Shown in pieces: positions 52,662-61,035 of a DNA stretch of 64,000 nt. The notes under the pieces were generated by a model. That model ran no database searches, had not been told where the DNA came from, and saw only the letters and a program-made list of their open reading frames with translations. Position 1 is the first letter of the stretch; each line of letters opens with the position of its first letter. The translations under genes were made by a program, and so were the position numbers. The DNA is from Confluentibacter sediminis (GTDB lineage: Bacteria; Bacteroidota; Bacteroidia; Flavobacteriales; Flavobacteriaceae), in assembly GCF_003258355.1 (NCBI RefSeq), contig NZ_QKPO01000007.1, forward strand, positions 62,001-126,000. Direction: 5' to 3'.

Positions 52662-54764
52662 ATGCAAAGTTTTAGAACAGAAATAGAAAATCCAGTAGTA
52701 GAAAAAGATATTATCGATTTAGCGAATAAAATCGAGCTATTTCACAATGGAAAAATAGACGAAGAAAAGTTTAGAAGCCTTCGTTTGGCACGTGGTGTTT
52801 ACGGTCAGCGTCAAGAAGGTGTTCAAATGATTCGTATAAAATTACCTTTCGGAAAAGTAAAGAGTAATCAATTACGTAGAATTTCTGATGTGTCTGATGA
52901 ATATTCTCGAGGCCGATTGCATATTACAACACGTCAGGATATTCAAATTCATTATGTGGATTTAAACAGAACCCCTGAACTTTGGGCAGAATTGGAGAAA
53001 GATGATGTGACGTTGAGAGAAGCTTGTGGCAACACGGTTAGAAATATTACGGCTTCTGAAACAGCTGGTATTGATATCAATGAGCCTTTTGATGTATCAC
53101 CGTATGCAGATGCGATGTTTCGTTTCTTTTTGAGAAATCCTATTTGTCAAGAAATGGGACGAAAATTCAAAGTGTCTTTTTCGTCTTCAGATGAAGATAC
53201 AGGATTGTCGTACATGCATGATTTAGGTTTTATAGCTAAAATAGATAGTGGGGTTCGTGGATTTAAAGTCATGATTGGTGGTGGGTTAGGCTCCCAGCCT
53301 CGTGAAGCTGATGTGCTTTATGAGTTTTTACCATCTGATAAAATCATTCCGACTATGGAAGGTGTTTTAAGAATTTTTGATCGTTATGGCGAACGTAAAA
53401 GTCGTGCCAAAGCACGTATGAAATTCTTAATTAAAGACATCGGTTTGGATGCTTTTAAAGAATTGGTGGAAACGGAGCAAAAAGCGATTGAGTTTAAAAC
53501 GGTTGCTATTAATGCTGATGCTTATGAAGTTTCAAAACCAGTGTCCGTTGAAATTCCTAAAGTAGATATTAAAGACCAAAAAGCATTCGATTTGTGGAAA
53601 TCAACAAACTTGATTCCGCAAAAACAAGCAGGCTATCTCGCTATTGGAATTAAAGTGTTATTAGGAGACTTTTATACAGATAAAGCACGTTTATTAGCCG
53701 ATTTAGTTGAGAAATATGCTGCAGGAGAAATACGCTTATCATTACGTCAAAATATCGTAATTCCATTTGTTAAAGAAGACTTAGTACCTTTCTTCTACAA
53801 TGAATTGGAGAAATTGGGATTTGTAGAAGCTGGTTATAATAAAGCAGTCGATATTACGGCTTGTCCGGGGACAGATACTTGTAATTTAGGTATTGCGAGT
53901 AGTACTGGAATCGCTGATGAGTTGGAGCGTGTTATAAAAACTGAATATCCACACTATTTAACGAAAGACGATTTAGTCATCAAAATTAGTGGTTGTATGA
54001 ATGCTTGCGGGCAACATAATATGGCGAATATTGGTTTTCAAGGGATGTCCGTTCGTACACCAGATAAATTAGTGGCACCTGCTTTGCAAGTGTTGTTAGG
54101 TGGAAGTAATTTAAAAAATGGAAAAGGCGCTTTTGCCGATAAGGTTGTGAAAGTACCCAGTAAAAGAGGACCAGAAGCGTTGCGAAGAATTTTAAATGAT
54201 TTTGAAGCGAATGCTAACGGAAAAACATTTTATGAGTATTACCAAGTAACTGGTGAGCGCTATTTTTATGATTTGTTGAATGACCTTCAAGATGTAACCA
54301 ATTTAACCCAAGACGATTTTATTGACTGGGGAACCAATGAAGAATATGTTAAAGAAATTGGTATTGGTGAGTGTGCTGGAGTGGTAATTGATTTAATTGC
54401 AACGTTATTTTATGAAAGTGAAGAAAAAATAGCAAATGCCAAAGAATCATTCCATAACAAAGTGTATTCAAATGCTATTTACCATGCCTATAGTTCGATG
54501 GTTAATTCTGCAAAAGCATTATTGCTTGCTGAAAATAAAAGCACCAATACACATGCGGGTATTATCCGTCAGTTTGATGAACTGTTTGTTGAAAGCGAAA
54601 AAATAGATTTAGGAGTTTCTTTTTCGGAATTGATCTATCAAATAAATAACAATGCTCCATCACAAGATTTTGCTGCAAAATATATTGAGAATGCTAATCA
54701 GTTTTTAGAAAAAGTAAGAGTCTTTAGAGAGGAAGAAAATAACATTGAAAAGAAAGCTGTCTAA
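52662..54764 (+). CDS. Siroheme sulfite reductase fused to a HEPN domain
   Basis: Reduces sulfite to sulfide with six electrons. It has 700 residues. The two ferredoxin-like and siroheme domains repeat as in NirA/SiR (VYGQRQEGVQMIRIKLPFGK; RLHITTRQDIQIHY). The [4Fe-4S]-siroheme cysteines are in ACPGTDTCNLG (about 400 and 406) and ISGCMNACGQHN (about 445 and 449). Residues about 575-695 form a HEPN domain (YSNAIYHAYSSMVNSAKALLL, then HAGIIRQFDELFV). Ferredoxin is a likely donor, given the reductase gene downstream. The role of HEPN is unknown. Nitrite could also be a substrate, but the cys context favours sulfite. Confidence 0.92.
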   Translation: MQSFRTEIENPVVEKDIIDLANKIELFHNGKIDEEKFRSLRLARGVYGQRQEGVQMIRIKLPFGKVKSNQLRRISDVSDEYSRGRLHITTRQDIQIHYVDLNRTPELWAELEKDDVTLREACGNTVRNITASETAGIDINEPFDVSPYADAMFRFFLRNPICQEMGRKFKVSFSSSDEDTGLSYMHDLGFIAKIDSGVRGFKVMIGGGLGSQPREADVLYEFLPSDKIIPTMEGVLRIFDRYGERKSRAKARMKFLIKDIGLDAFKELVETEQKAIEFKTVAINADAYEVSKPVSVEIPKVDIKDQKAFDLWKSTNLIPQKQAGYLAIGIKVLLGDFYTDKARLLADLVEKYAAGEIRLSLRQNIVIPFVKEDLVPFFYNELEKLGFVEAGYNKAVDITACPGTDTCNLGIASSTGIADELERVIKTEYPHYLTKDDLVIKISGCMNACGQHNMANIGFQGMSVRTPDKLVAPALQVLLGGSNLKNGKGAFADKVVKVPSKRGPEALRRILNDFEANANGKTFYEYYQVTGERYFYDLLNDLQDVTNLTQDDFIDWGTNEEYVKEIGIGECAGVVIDLIATLFYESEEKIANAKESFHNKVYSNAIYHAYSSMVNSAKALLLAENKSTNTHAGIIRQFDELFVESEKIDLGVSFSELIYQINNNAPSQDFAAKYIENANQFLEKVRVFREEENNIEKKAV

Positions 54765-54767
54765 GCT

Positions 54768-55535
54768 ATGGGTATAAATACTCCAAAATTAACGGTAGTA
54801 GGTGCAGGGCCAGGTGATGTGGATTTAATTACGATTAAAGCCATTAAAGCGATAGCATCTGCCGATGTCATATTATATGACGCACTCATTAATGAGGAGT
54901 TGTTAAAATATGCTTCTGAGCGTACAGAAATTATTTTTGTTGGAAAACGAAAAGGCTGTTATGCCTTTCAACAAGAACAAATCAATGAACTTATTGTTGC
55001 TAAAGCTAAAGAAAAAGGACATGTCGTGCGCTTAAAAGGTGGTGACCCTTTTATATTTGGTAGGGGTGCCGAGGAAATAGATTATGTACAAGCTTTTGGT
55101 TTAGAAACCTATATGGTACCTGGCATCTCATCTGCAATTGCTGTGCCAGCATATCAAGGAATTCCCTTAACAAAAAGAAACGCTGCCGAAAGTTTTTGGG
55201 TGATAACAGGAACGACTAAAAAACATCAATTGTCATCAGATGTTCATCTGGCAGCAAAGTCAACAGCTACGGTTGTTATATTGATGGGAATGGGGAAATT
55301 GGATGAAATTGTAGAAGTTTTTTCAGCAGAAAACAAGCAAGATATATCGGTTGCCATTATTCAAGAAGGCACAACGGAAAATGAAAAAATAGGAATTGGA
55401 ACCATTGCGACCATTCAAAAAGTGGTTGAGGAGAAACAATTAACATCTCCCGCAATTATTGTGATTGGTGAAGTTGTGAAAGAACGTATGGAGCTGTCAT
55501 CCTTGGTAGAGAATTTAAATAAAAATTTATTTTAG
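54768..55535 (+). CDS. cobA: Uroporphyrinogen-III C-methyltransferase
   Basis: A SAM-dependent enzyme making precorrin-2 for siroheme. It has 255 residues. The N-terminal loop is VVGAGPGDVDLITIKA, with RLKGGDPFIFGRGAEEI and VPGISSAIAVPAYQGIPLT as further motifs. It starts 3 bases after the sulfite reductase, which needs its product. It is a single-domain form (the CysG C-terminal part), with the dehydrogenase encoded separately next. Confidence 0.95.
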   Translation: MGINTPKLTVVGAGPGDVDLITIKAIKAIASADVILYDALINEELLKYASERTEIIFVGKRKGCYAFQQEQINELIVAKAKEKGHVVRLKGGDPFIFGRGAEEIDYVQAFGLETYMVPGISSAIAVPAYQGIPLTKRNAAESFWVITGTTKKHQLSSDVHLAAKSTATVVILMGMGKLDEIVEVFSAENKQDISVAIIQEGTTENEKIGIGTIATIQKVVEEKQLTSPAIIVIGEVVKERMELSSLVENLNKNLF

Positions 55536-55540
55536 CATCG

Positions 55541-56125
55541 ATGGAAGAAAGAAATAATTTATATCCTATTTTCTTAAAAATGAACCATCTAAAGGTGCTT
55601 ATAGTTGGTGGTGGCAATGTGGCTGAAGAAAAACTGACTTTCATTTTAAAATCCAGTCCTGATGCTTCTGTAACAATAGTGTCACCAATGTTTAGGGAAG
55701 GTACTGTATCTTTGTCTAAACAAGGTGATGTTAAGTTAATAAAGAGTAGGTATAGTAAACGTTTTTTAAAAGGAAAACACATTGTGATAGTTACTACAGA
55801 TGTCCCTGCTATCAATGTGAAAGTTTATAAACATTGTAGAAGACGCAGTATTTTAGTAAATGTAGCCGATAATCCCCCGTATTGCGATTTTTATATGGGA
55901 GGTATTGTCACAAAAGGGCATGTAAAAGTAGCTATTTCAACTAATGGACAGTCACCTACCATAGCCAAACGTTTACGTCAGTTTTTCGAGGATGTCATTC
56001 CAGAAAATGTGGACGATTTGGTTAAAAATTTGAATGAATATAGAAAAACAATAAAAGGTGACTTTGAACAAAAAGTGGAAACACTAAACGAATTTACCAA
56101 AGGATTAATTGAAAAAAAAGAGTAA
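55541..56125 (+). CDS. Precorrin-2 dehydrogenase/ferrochelatase (siroheme synthase, CysG N-part)
   Basis: Oxidises precorrin-2 with NAD and inserts iron to give siroheme. It has 194 residues. The NAD motif is LKVLIVGGGNVAEEKLTFIL, followed by NVADNPPYCDFYMGGIVTKGHVKVAISTNGQSPTIAKRLR, the conserved CysG/Met8p block. With cobA it provides all steps from uroporphyrinogen III to siroheme, directly after the siroheme enzyme. Confidence 0.92.
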   Translation: MEERNNLYPIFLKMNHLKVLIVGGGNVAEEKLTFILKSSPDASVTIVSPMFREGTVSLSKQGDVKLIKSRYSKRFLKGKHIVIVTTDVPAINVKVYKHCRRRSILVNVADNPPYCDFYMGGIVTKGHVKVAISTNGQSPTIAKRLRQFFEDVIPENVDDLVKNLNEYRKTIKGDFEQKVETLNEFTKGLIEKKE

Positions 56126-56137
56126 AAGAGTCATAAC

Positions 56138-57190
56138 ATGATTAAAACAGATATACTAATTATCGGGGCAGGTCCAACAGGATTATTCGCTGTTTTTGAA
56201 GCAGGATTATTAAAATTAAAATGTCATTTAATTGATGCGTTGCCACAACCAGGTGGACAATGCTCAGAAATATATCCAAAGAAACCTATTTATGATATTC
56301 CTGGATTTCCAGAAATATTAGCGGGAGATTTAACCAGAAACTTATTAGAACAAGGTAAACAATTTGAGCCTGGTTTTACATTAGGGGAGCGTGCAGAAAC
56401 GATTGAAAAACAAGATGACGGTTCGTTTATTGTAACAACTAATAAAGGCACTAAACATCAAGCTCCAGTAGTTGCTATTGCTGGCGGATTAGGTTCTTTC
56501 GAACCAAGAAAACCAGCGATTGATGGTATCGAGAATTATGAAGATAAAGGTGTAGAATACTTTATAAAAGATCCAGAAATTTATAGAAATAAACGCGTAG
56601 TTATTTCCGGGGGTGGTGACTCTGCTTTAGATTGGAGTATATTTTTAGCTGATGTGGCTTCAGAAGTCACATTAATTCATAGAAGAAATGAATTTAGAGG
56701 AGCTTTAGATTCTGTTGAAAAAGTAGGCGAATTAAGAGCTTTAGGAAAAATCAATTTAATTACCCCATCAGAAGTAACTGGTTTGATTGGTAAAGATAAA
56801 TTGGAAGCCGTTGTTGTCACTACAGAAGGGGATGAGACTATATTGGAAACAGATCATTTTATTCCTTTATTCGGATTATCTCCCAAATTAGGACCTATAG
56901 CTGATTGGGGACTCGAAATTGAAAAGAATGCCATTAAAGTAGATAACTCATTAAATTATCAAACAAACATTCCTGGGATTTTTGCAATTGGTGATGTGAA
57001 CATATATCCAGAAAAATTGAAGTTAATATTATGTGGATTCCATGAAGCTACTTTAATGTGTCAAGCAGCTTACAGAATTATCAATCCAGGCAAAAGGTAT
57101 GTTTTAAAATACACAACGGTTAGCGGTATTGATGGTTTTGATGGTACTAGAAAAGAAGCACCGAAAGCTGTTGTACAATCCATTCAATAA
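56138..57190 (+). CDS. Ferredoxin-NADP reductase (thioredoxin-reductase-like)
   Basis: A 350-residue FAD flavoprotein of the TrxR-like FNR type. The FAD motif is DILIIGAGPTGLFAVFEAG, the NADP motif is RVVISGGGDSALDWSIFLAD, and the C-terminal FAD block is IPGIFAIGDVNIYPEKLKLIL. There is no CxxC redox pair, so it is not a thioredoxin reductase. Its place in the cys operon suggests it feeds electrons through ferredoxin to the sulfite reductase. Confidence 0.9.
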   Translation: MIKTDILIIGAGPTGLFAVFEAGLLKLKCHLIDALPQPGGQCSEIYPKKPIYDIPGFPEILAGDLTRNLLEQGKQFEPGFTLGERAETIEKQDDGSFIVTTNKGTKHQAPVVAIAGGLGSFEPRKPAIDGIENYEDKGVEYFIKDPEIYRNKRVVISGGGDSALDWSIFLADVASEVTLIHRRNEFRGALDSVEKVGELRALGKINLITPSEVTGLIGKDKLEAVVVTTEGDETILETDHFIPLFGLSPKLGPIADWGLEIEKNAIKVDNSLNYQTNIPGIFAIGDVNIYPEKLKLILCGFHEATLMCQAAYRIINPGKRYVLKYTTVSGIDGFDGTRKEAPKAVVQSIQ

Positions 57191-57273
57191 AAAAGATTTT
57201 ATCTAAATCTATTATTGTTGTAAATTTCAAGATTGAATAACGACAATCATTTAGATAATTAAAAGTATTTGAT

Positions 57274-58044
57274 ATGGATCCATGTAAAGAATTGAATGAC
57301 AAATTGATTCAAAAAAAATATAATGTTCGTTTAAAAGATGTTGTTAAAACATTTACCAAGCGATTGTTTTATTACATTTTTGATGAACATGACAATGAGC
57401 TTCAGTCTTTAAAGAAAACCTTTTTAGAAATTGCCGATAATTTAAACATTGAAAATAGCGATGCCGTTTGGGGTGAGTTTAAAGGCAATTTTCAGTCTAT
57501 TAGAGTAAAATTAGATATGGATGCAGTTGCTGTTATGAACTTTGACCCGGCAACAAAAAGCCTAGAGGAGGTGTATATGGCATGTCCGGGCTTTTATGCG
57601 ATTTCTATCTACCGCTTAAGTCATCAATTGTATGTGCAAAAAGTGCCTATTCTCCCAAGAATGATGAGTGAATATGTACATGGTATTACAGGTATTGATA
57701 TTCACCCAGGCGCGACTATTGGTGAATCATTTTTTGTTGACCACGGAACAGGAATTGTTATTGGAGAAACCTCCATCATCAAAAATAACGTAAAGATTTT
57801 TCAAGGGGTTACTTTGGGAGGGGTACAAGTTAAAAAGAGCATGGAATCTACAAAGCGTCACCCAACGATTGAGGATAACGTGATTATTTATGCCAATGCG
57901 ACTATTTTAGGTGGCGATATTGTTATAGGAGCAAACAGTACTATTGGAGCGAACGTTTGGATAACTGAATCGGTTCCAGAAAATTCATTAGTTACGTATC
58001 AAACCGAAATAAAAATCAGACCCAAAAAAAATGGCATCCGTTAA
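57274..58044 (+). CDS. cysE: Serine O-acetyltransferase
   Basis: Makes O-acetylserine from serine and acetyl-CoA. It has 256 residues. After a helical N-terminal domain come the left-handed beta-helix hexapeptides (IDIHPGATIGESFFVDHGTGIVIGE, then IFQGVTLGGVQ), with the catalytic His in VDHGTG. Its last 14 bases overlap cysM, whose enzyme uses the product. The pair could form the cysteine synthase complex; the C-terminus ends in KIRPKKNGIR, not the usual Ile tail exactly. Confidence 0.94.
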   Translation: MDPCKELNDKLIQKKYNVRLKDVVKTFTKRLFYYIFDEHDNELQSLKKTFLEIADNLNIENSDAVWGEFKGNFQSIRVKLDMDAVAVMNFDPATKSLEEVYMACPGFYAISIYRLSHQLYVQKVPILPRMMSEYVHGITGIDIHPGATIGESFFVDHGTGIVIGETSIIKNNVKIFQGVTLGGVQVKKSMESTKRHPTIEDNVIIYANATILGGDIVIGANSTIGANVWITESVPENSLVTYQTEIKIRPKKNGIR

Positions 58045-58921
58045 AGGAATTTTAAATCAGATAGGAAATACACCACTAGTTGAGGCAAGTCATTTAATTT
58101 CAAAAAAAAGGGTTAAACTTTATTTGAAATTAGAAGGCGATAACCCAGGAGGCAGCGTTAAAGACCGTGCTGCTTTTAATATGATTAGTGAGGCCTTAAA
58201 ACGTGGTGATCTTAAGAAGGGGGATTATTTAGTGGAGGCAACCAGTGGTAATACAGGTATTGCTTTAGCATTTATAGCCAATTTGTTGGGTTTGAATATG
58301 GTTTTAATAATGCCCGAAAACTCTACAGAAGAACGTGTTAAAACCATGCGAGCTTATGGTGCTGAGGTCATTTTAACGCCTGCTGATGTTGGTATAGAAG
58401 GTTCAAGAGATTTAGCGTTTCAATTAAGAGATGAAAAAGGGTATACCCTTTTAAATCAGTTTGAGAATGATGATAATTGGAAAGCGCATTACAAAACCAC
58501 AGGGCCTGAAATTTGGAGAGATACAGACGGTGAAGTGACTCACTTTGTGTCTGCTATGGGAACTACGGGAACCATAATGGGAGTTTCAACATTTTTAAAA
58601 GAAAAAAATAAACATATTACTATAGTAGGTGCGCAACCGGCAGATGGTGCAAAAATTCCAGGAATAAGAAAATGGTCGCCAGATTATGTGCCAAAGTTTT
58701 TCGATCGTTCTAAAGTGGATATTGTGGTTGATGTTAATGAAGAAAACGCTAAAACTACGACACAAAGATTAGCTAAGGAAGAAGGTGTTTTTGCAGGAAT
58801 GAGTAGTGGGGGGGCGGTTTATTGTGCCTTGCAAATTGCAGAAACCCTAGATGAGGGTGTTATTGTTGCCATTATTTGTGATAGAGGAGATAGATATTTG
58901 TCTTCAACTTTGTTTGAATAA
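58031..58921 (+). CDS. cysM: Cysteine synthase (CysM/CysK family)
   Basis: A PLP enzyme that replaces the acetyl of O-acetylserine with sulfide. It has 296 residues. The PLP Lys is Lys44 in NPGGSVKDRAAFN, the substrate loop is EATSGNTGIALA, and the phosphate loop is SAMGTTGTIMG. The length and EATSGNTG fit the CysM (B) type. It overlaps cysE by 14 bases and is the last gene before the second SAM-I riboswitch. Confidence 0.94.
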   Translation: MASVKGILNQIGNTPLVEASHLISKKRVKLYLKLEGDNPGGSVKDRAAFNMISEALKRGDLKKGDYLVEATSGNTGIALAFIANLLGLNMVLIMPENSTEERVKTMRAYGAEVILTPADVGIEGSRDLAFQLRDEKGYTLLNQFENDDNWKAHYKTTGPEIWRDTDGEVTHFVSAMGTTGTIMGVSTFLKEKNKHITIVGAQPADGAKIPGIRKWSPDYVPKFFDRSKVDIVVDVNEENAKTTTQRLAKEEGVFAGMSSGGAVYCALQIAETLDEGVIVAIICDRGDRYLSSTLFE

Positions 58922-59055
58922 TAACAATGAATTTTCATCAAAATAATGTGAAATCGCCCATTGAAAAGAAGTTTCTTTAAGCAAATAAAAACAAAGGCGA
59001 TTGCATATGACCAAAAAATAATCAATTTTGCTTATGAATTTAAAAAAATGTGAGG

Positions 59056-59063
59056 TATTTTTG
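59056..59063 (+). promoter_or_regulatory. -7 box before the second SAM-I riboswitch
   Basis: TATTTTTG fits TAnnTTTG exactly and lies 28 bases before the P1 helix. A TTTTG at 59026-59030 is farther than usual (25 bases), so the -33 element is uncertain. Confidence 0.5.
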
Positions 59064-59090
59064 CCCGCTAGTTCATAAACGTATTAATTG

Positions 59091-59215
59091 TGTTATCAAG
59101 AAAGGTAGAGGGAATAGACCCGTTGAAGCCTTGGCAACCCTTTATCTTTTAAAGAAGGTGCTACGTTCTACTGTTAGTCCTGAATTTTTTTCAGGAGCTA
59201 TACAGAAAGATAACG
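59091..59215 (+). promoter_or_regulatory. SAM-I (S-box) riboswitch upstream of the metH genes
   Basis: P1 is GTTATC (59092-59097) with GATAAC (59209-59214). The inside is AAGAAAGGTAGAGGGA, CCCGTTGAAGCC, GCAACCC, AAGGTGCTACGTTCTAC, then an extended P4 containing the perfect hairpin TCCTGA...TCAGGA, then GAAAGATAAC. The core is nearly identical to the copy at 40515, but P4 is about 25 bases longer. It controls methionine synthase, the last step of methionine formation. Confidence 0.93.
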
Positions 59216-59266
59216 AAAAGTGTTTTTTTACTTTTCTTGATGACATGCAGATATAAATTATCAAAG

Positions 59267-60280
59267 ATGTCAAACATACAACAAGCTTTACAGCAACGTA
59301 TTTTAGTGCTAGATGGTGCCATGGGAACCATGCTTCAGCAATATAAATTTACTGAAGACGATTTTAGAGGCGAACGCTTTAAGGACTATCCAACACCTTT
59401 ACAGGGGAATAACGATTTATTGTCCATCACCCAACCTGAGGCTATTAAAACCATTCATGCCAAATATTTTGAAGCCGGAGCAGATATTGTTGAAACCAAT
59501 ACATTTTCGGGAACAACCATTGCTATGGCCGATTATCAAATGGAAGATTTGGTGTATGAACTCAATTACCAATCCGCTAAAATAGCAAAAGAAGTGGCGA
59601 ATGAATTTACATCCAAAGAACCAAATAAACCTCGTTTTGTTGCGGGATCTATTGGGCCTACTAACCGTACGGCTAGTATGTCGCCAGACGTCAATGACCC
59701 CGGTTATAGAGCTGTGACGTTTGATGAATTGCGAATCGCATACAAACAGCAAGTGGAAGCGTTAATGGACGGAGGAGTTGATTTGCTTTTGGTTGAAACG
59801 GTGTTTGACACTTTGAATGCAAAAGCCGCATTGTTTGCCATAGAGCAAGTAAAGGAAGAACGGAATATTGATATTCCAATCATGTTAAGTGGAACGATTA
59901 CCGATGCCTCAGGTAGAACCTTGTCTGGTCAAACAGCTGAAGCTTTTTTAATTTCAGTATCTCATATTCCATTATTATCCATTGGATTTAATTGTGCTTT
60001 AGGGGCAAATTTATTGCAACCCCATTTAGAAGCTATCGCCAATAAAACAGATTTTGCTATTTCAGCCCATCCCAATGCTGGTTTGCCAAATGCATTTGGC
60101 GAATACGATGAATCCCCAGAAGAAATGGGAGAACAAATTGAAGAATATTTAAAAAAGAATTTAATTAATATTATTGGAGGGTGTTGTGGAACAACGCCAG
60201 AGCATATAAAAGTGATTGCCAATATTGCCGCAAAGTATAAACCAAGAGAATTTGTTATTTCTGCGAAGGCAGTAATCTAA
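59267..60280 (+). CDS. metH: Methionine synthase, homocysteine-binding half
   Basis: The N-terminal homocysteine S-methyltransferase domain of MetH as a separate protein of 337 residues. The start is set at ATG 59267 (MSNIQQALQQRILVLDGAMGTML); a TTG at 59237 lies right after the riboswitch and is unlikely. The zinc Cys ligands are in IGFNCALGANL and IIGGCCGTTPEHIK. It needs the pterin- and B12-binding half encoded at 61036 to work. The two halves are separated by an ABM protein and a four-helix-bundle protein. Confidence 0.94.
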   Translation: MSNIQQALQQRILVLDGAMGTMLQQYKFTEDDFRGERFKDYPTPLQGNNDLLSITQPEAIKTIHAKYFEAGADIVETNTFSGTTIAMADYQMEDLVYELNYQSAKIAKEVANEFTSKEPNKPRFVAGSIGPTNRTASMSPDVNDPGYRAVTFDELRIAYKQQVEALMDGGVDLLLVETVFDTLNAKAALFAIEQVKEERNIDIPIMLSGTITDASGRTLSGQTAEAFLISVSHIPLLSIGFNCALGANLLQPHLEAIANKTDFAISAHPNAGLPNAFGEYDESPEEMGEQIEEYLKKNLINIIGGCCGTTPEHIKVIANIAAKYKPREFVISAKAVI

Positions 60281-60293
60281 TAAAAGAAGTAAA

Positions 60294-60575
60294 ATGATTC
60301 TAGAAGTTGCTGTATTAAATATTAAAAAAGGATTTTCAAAAGACTTTGAAAATAGCTTTGAGGAAGCACAAAAAATCATTTCATCAATGAAAGGCTATGT
60401 ATCTCATGAATTGAAGAAATCAATAGAACATGAAGATAAATATATATTATTAGTGAATTGGGAATCTATTGAAGACCATGAAATAGGATTTAGAAAGTCA
60501 GAAGAATATCAACAATGGAAAACATTATTGCATCATTTTTATGAACCCTTTCCCATCGTAGAGCATTATAGGTAG
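60294..60575 (+). CDS. ABM (antibiotic biosynthesis monooxygenase-like) protein
   Basis: A 93-residue dimeric alpha/beta barrel of the ABM family: FSKDFENSFEEAQKIISSMKGYVSHELKKSIEHEDKY is the usual helix and strand pattern, and the C-terminal HHFYEPFPIVEHY is typical. It lies 13 bases after the first metH gene. Such proteins are often of unknown function; a role in methionine synthesis is not evident. Confidence 0.85.
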   Translation: MILEVAVLNIKKGFSKDFENSFEEAQKIISSMKGYVSHELKKSIEHEDKYILLVNWESIEDHEIGFRKSEEYQQWKTLLHHFYEPFPIVEHYR

Positions 60576-60580
60576 ATGAT

Positions 60581-60612
60581 AGTTTATGGTTTTTGGTTGA
60601 TAGTTTTTAGGA
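60581..60612 (+). repeat. Left flank of the four-helix cassette
   Basis: TATGGTTTTTGGTTGATAG followed by TTTTTAGG. It closely matches the reverse complement of the right end of the element in the cysD-cysN gap. It is oriented opposite to the AACCAACAACC tract at 60991-61027. Confidence 0.6.
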
Positions 60613-60631
60613 TTGAATAGATAATTTAAAA

Positions 60632-60985
60632 ATGAATTATACAGAATTAGATGTTTGGATATGTTCTAGAAAATTGGTTAGGTTGATTTATAAATTAACA
60701 AAATCATATCCTCAAGAAGAGCTGTATGGTTTAATAAACCAAATAAGGCGAAGTGCTGTTTCTATACCATCCAACATTGCTGAAGGAGTGGGTAGACAAT
60801 CAAATAAAGAAACTATTCATTTCCTTTTCATGGCTAAAGGTTCACTTAATGAAGTGGAAACCCAATTGTATTTGTCTTTTGATTTAGGATACATTTCAGA
60901 ACAAGAACTAAAAGATATATTAGGAAAAGTGATTTCAAACAAAAAACTGTTATACGGTTTTATTAATTATTATAAAAAATTATGA
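60632..60985 (+). CDS. Four-helix-bundle protein (23S rRNA intervening-sequence protein family)
   Basis: A 117-residue helical protein: [32 protein letters not shown], then [17 protein letters not shown], then [24 protein letters not shown]. These are the hallmarks of the S23/IVP family, also related to the Avd protein of diversity-generating retroelements. No rRNA or reverse transcriptase is near. It lies inside the split metH locus, flanked on both sides by inverted G/T-rich repeats, and its stop overlaps the next ORF. It may be a cargo gene of a small mobile cassette. Confidence 0.85.
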   Translation: MNYTELDVWICSRKLVRLIYKLTKSYPQEELYGLINQIRRSAVSIPSNIAEGVGRQSNKETIHFLFMAKGSLNEVETQLYLSFDLGYISEQELKDILGKVISNKKLLYGFINYYKKL

Positions 60986-60990
60986 TTACT

Positions 60991-61027
60991 GAAACCAACA
61001 ACCAACAATCAACAACCAACAACCAAA
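60991..61027 (-). repeat. Right flank of the four-helix cassette
   Basis: Plus strand AAACCAACAACCAACAATC then AACAACCAACAACCAAA, a run of imperfect AACCAAC units. Its reverse complement resembles the left flank at 60581. It encodes only a low-complexity N-terminal stretch (Thr/Asn/Gln) of the following frame. Confidence 0.6.
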
Positions 61028-61035
61028 GAAAATAC

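Noticed and set aside
58927-58980. Short ORF after cysM and the AATCGCC/GGCGATT pair around it
   Set aside because: Seventeen codons and a loop of about 50 bases; no support for a gene or terminator.
59050-59256. 68-codon ORF over the second SAM-I riboswitch
   Set aside because: It lies on top of the conserved riboswitch core and has no protein-family likeness.
60632-60985. Four-helix-bundle gene as a sign of an rRNA intervening sequence or a diversity-generating retroelement
   Set aside because: No rRNA, reverse transcriptase or template/variable repeat pair was recognised in the window.
60982-61035. N-terminal 18 residues of the long MetH frame
   Set aside because: The stretch is the translated AACCAAC repeat; the conserved part starts at the ATG at 61036.
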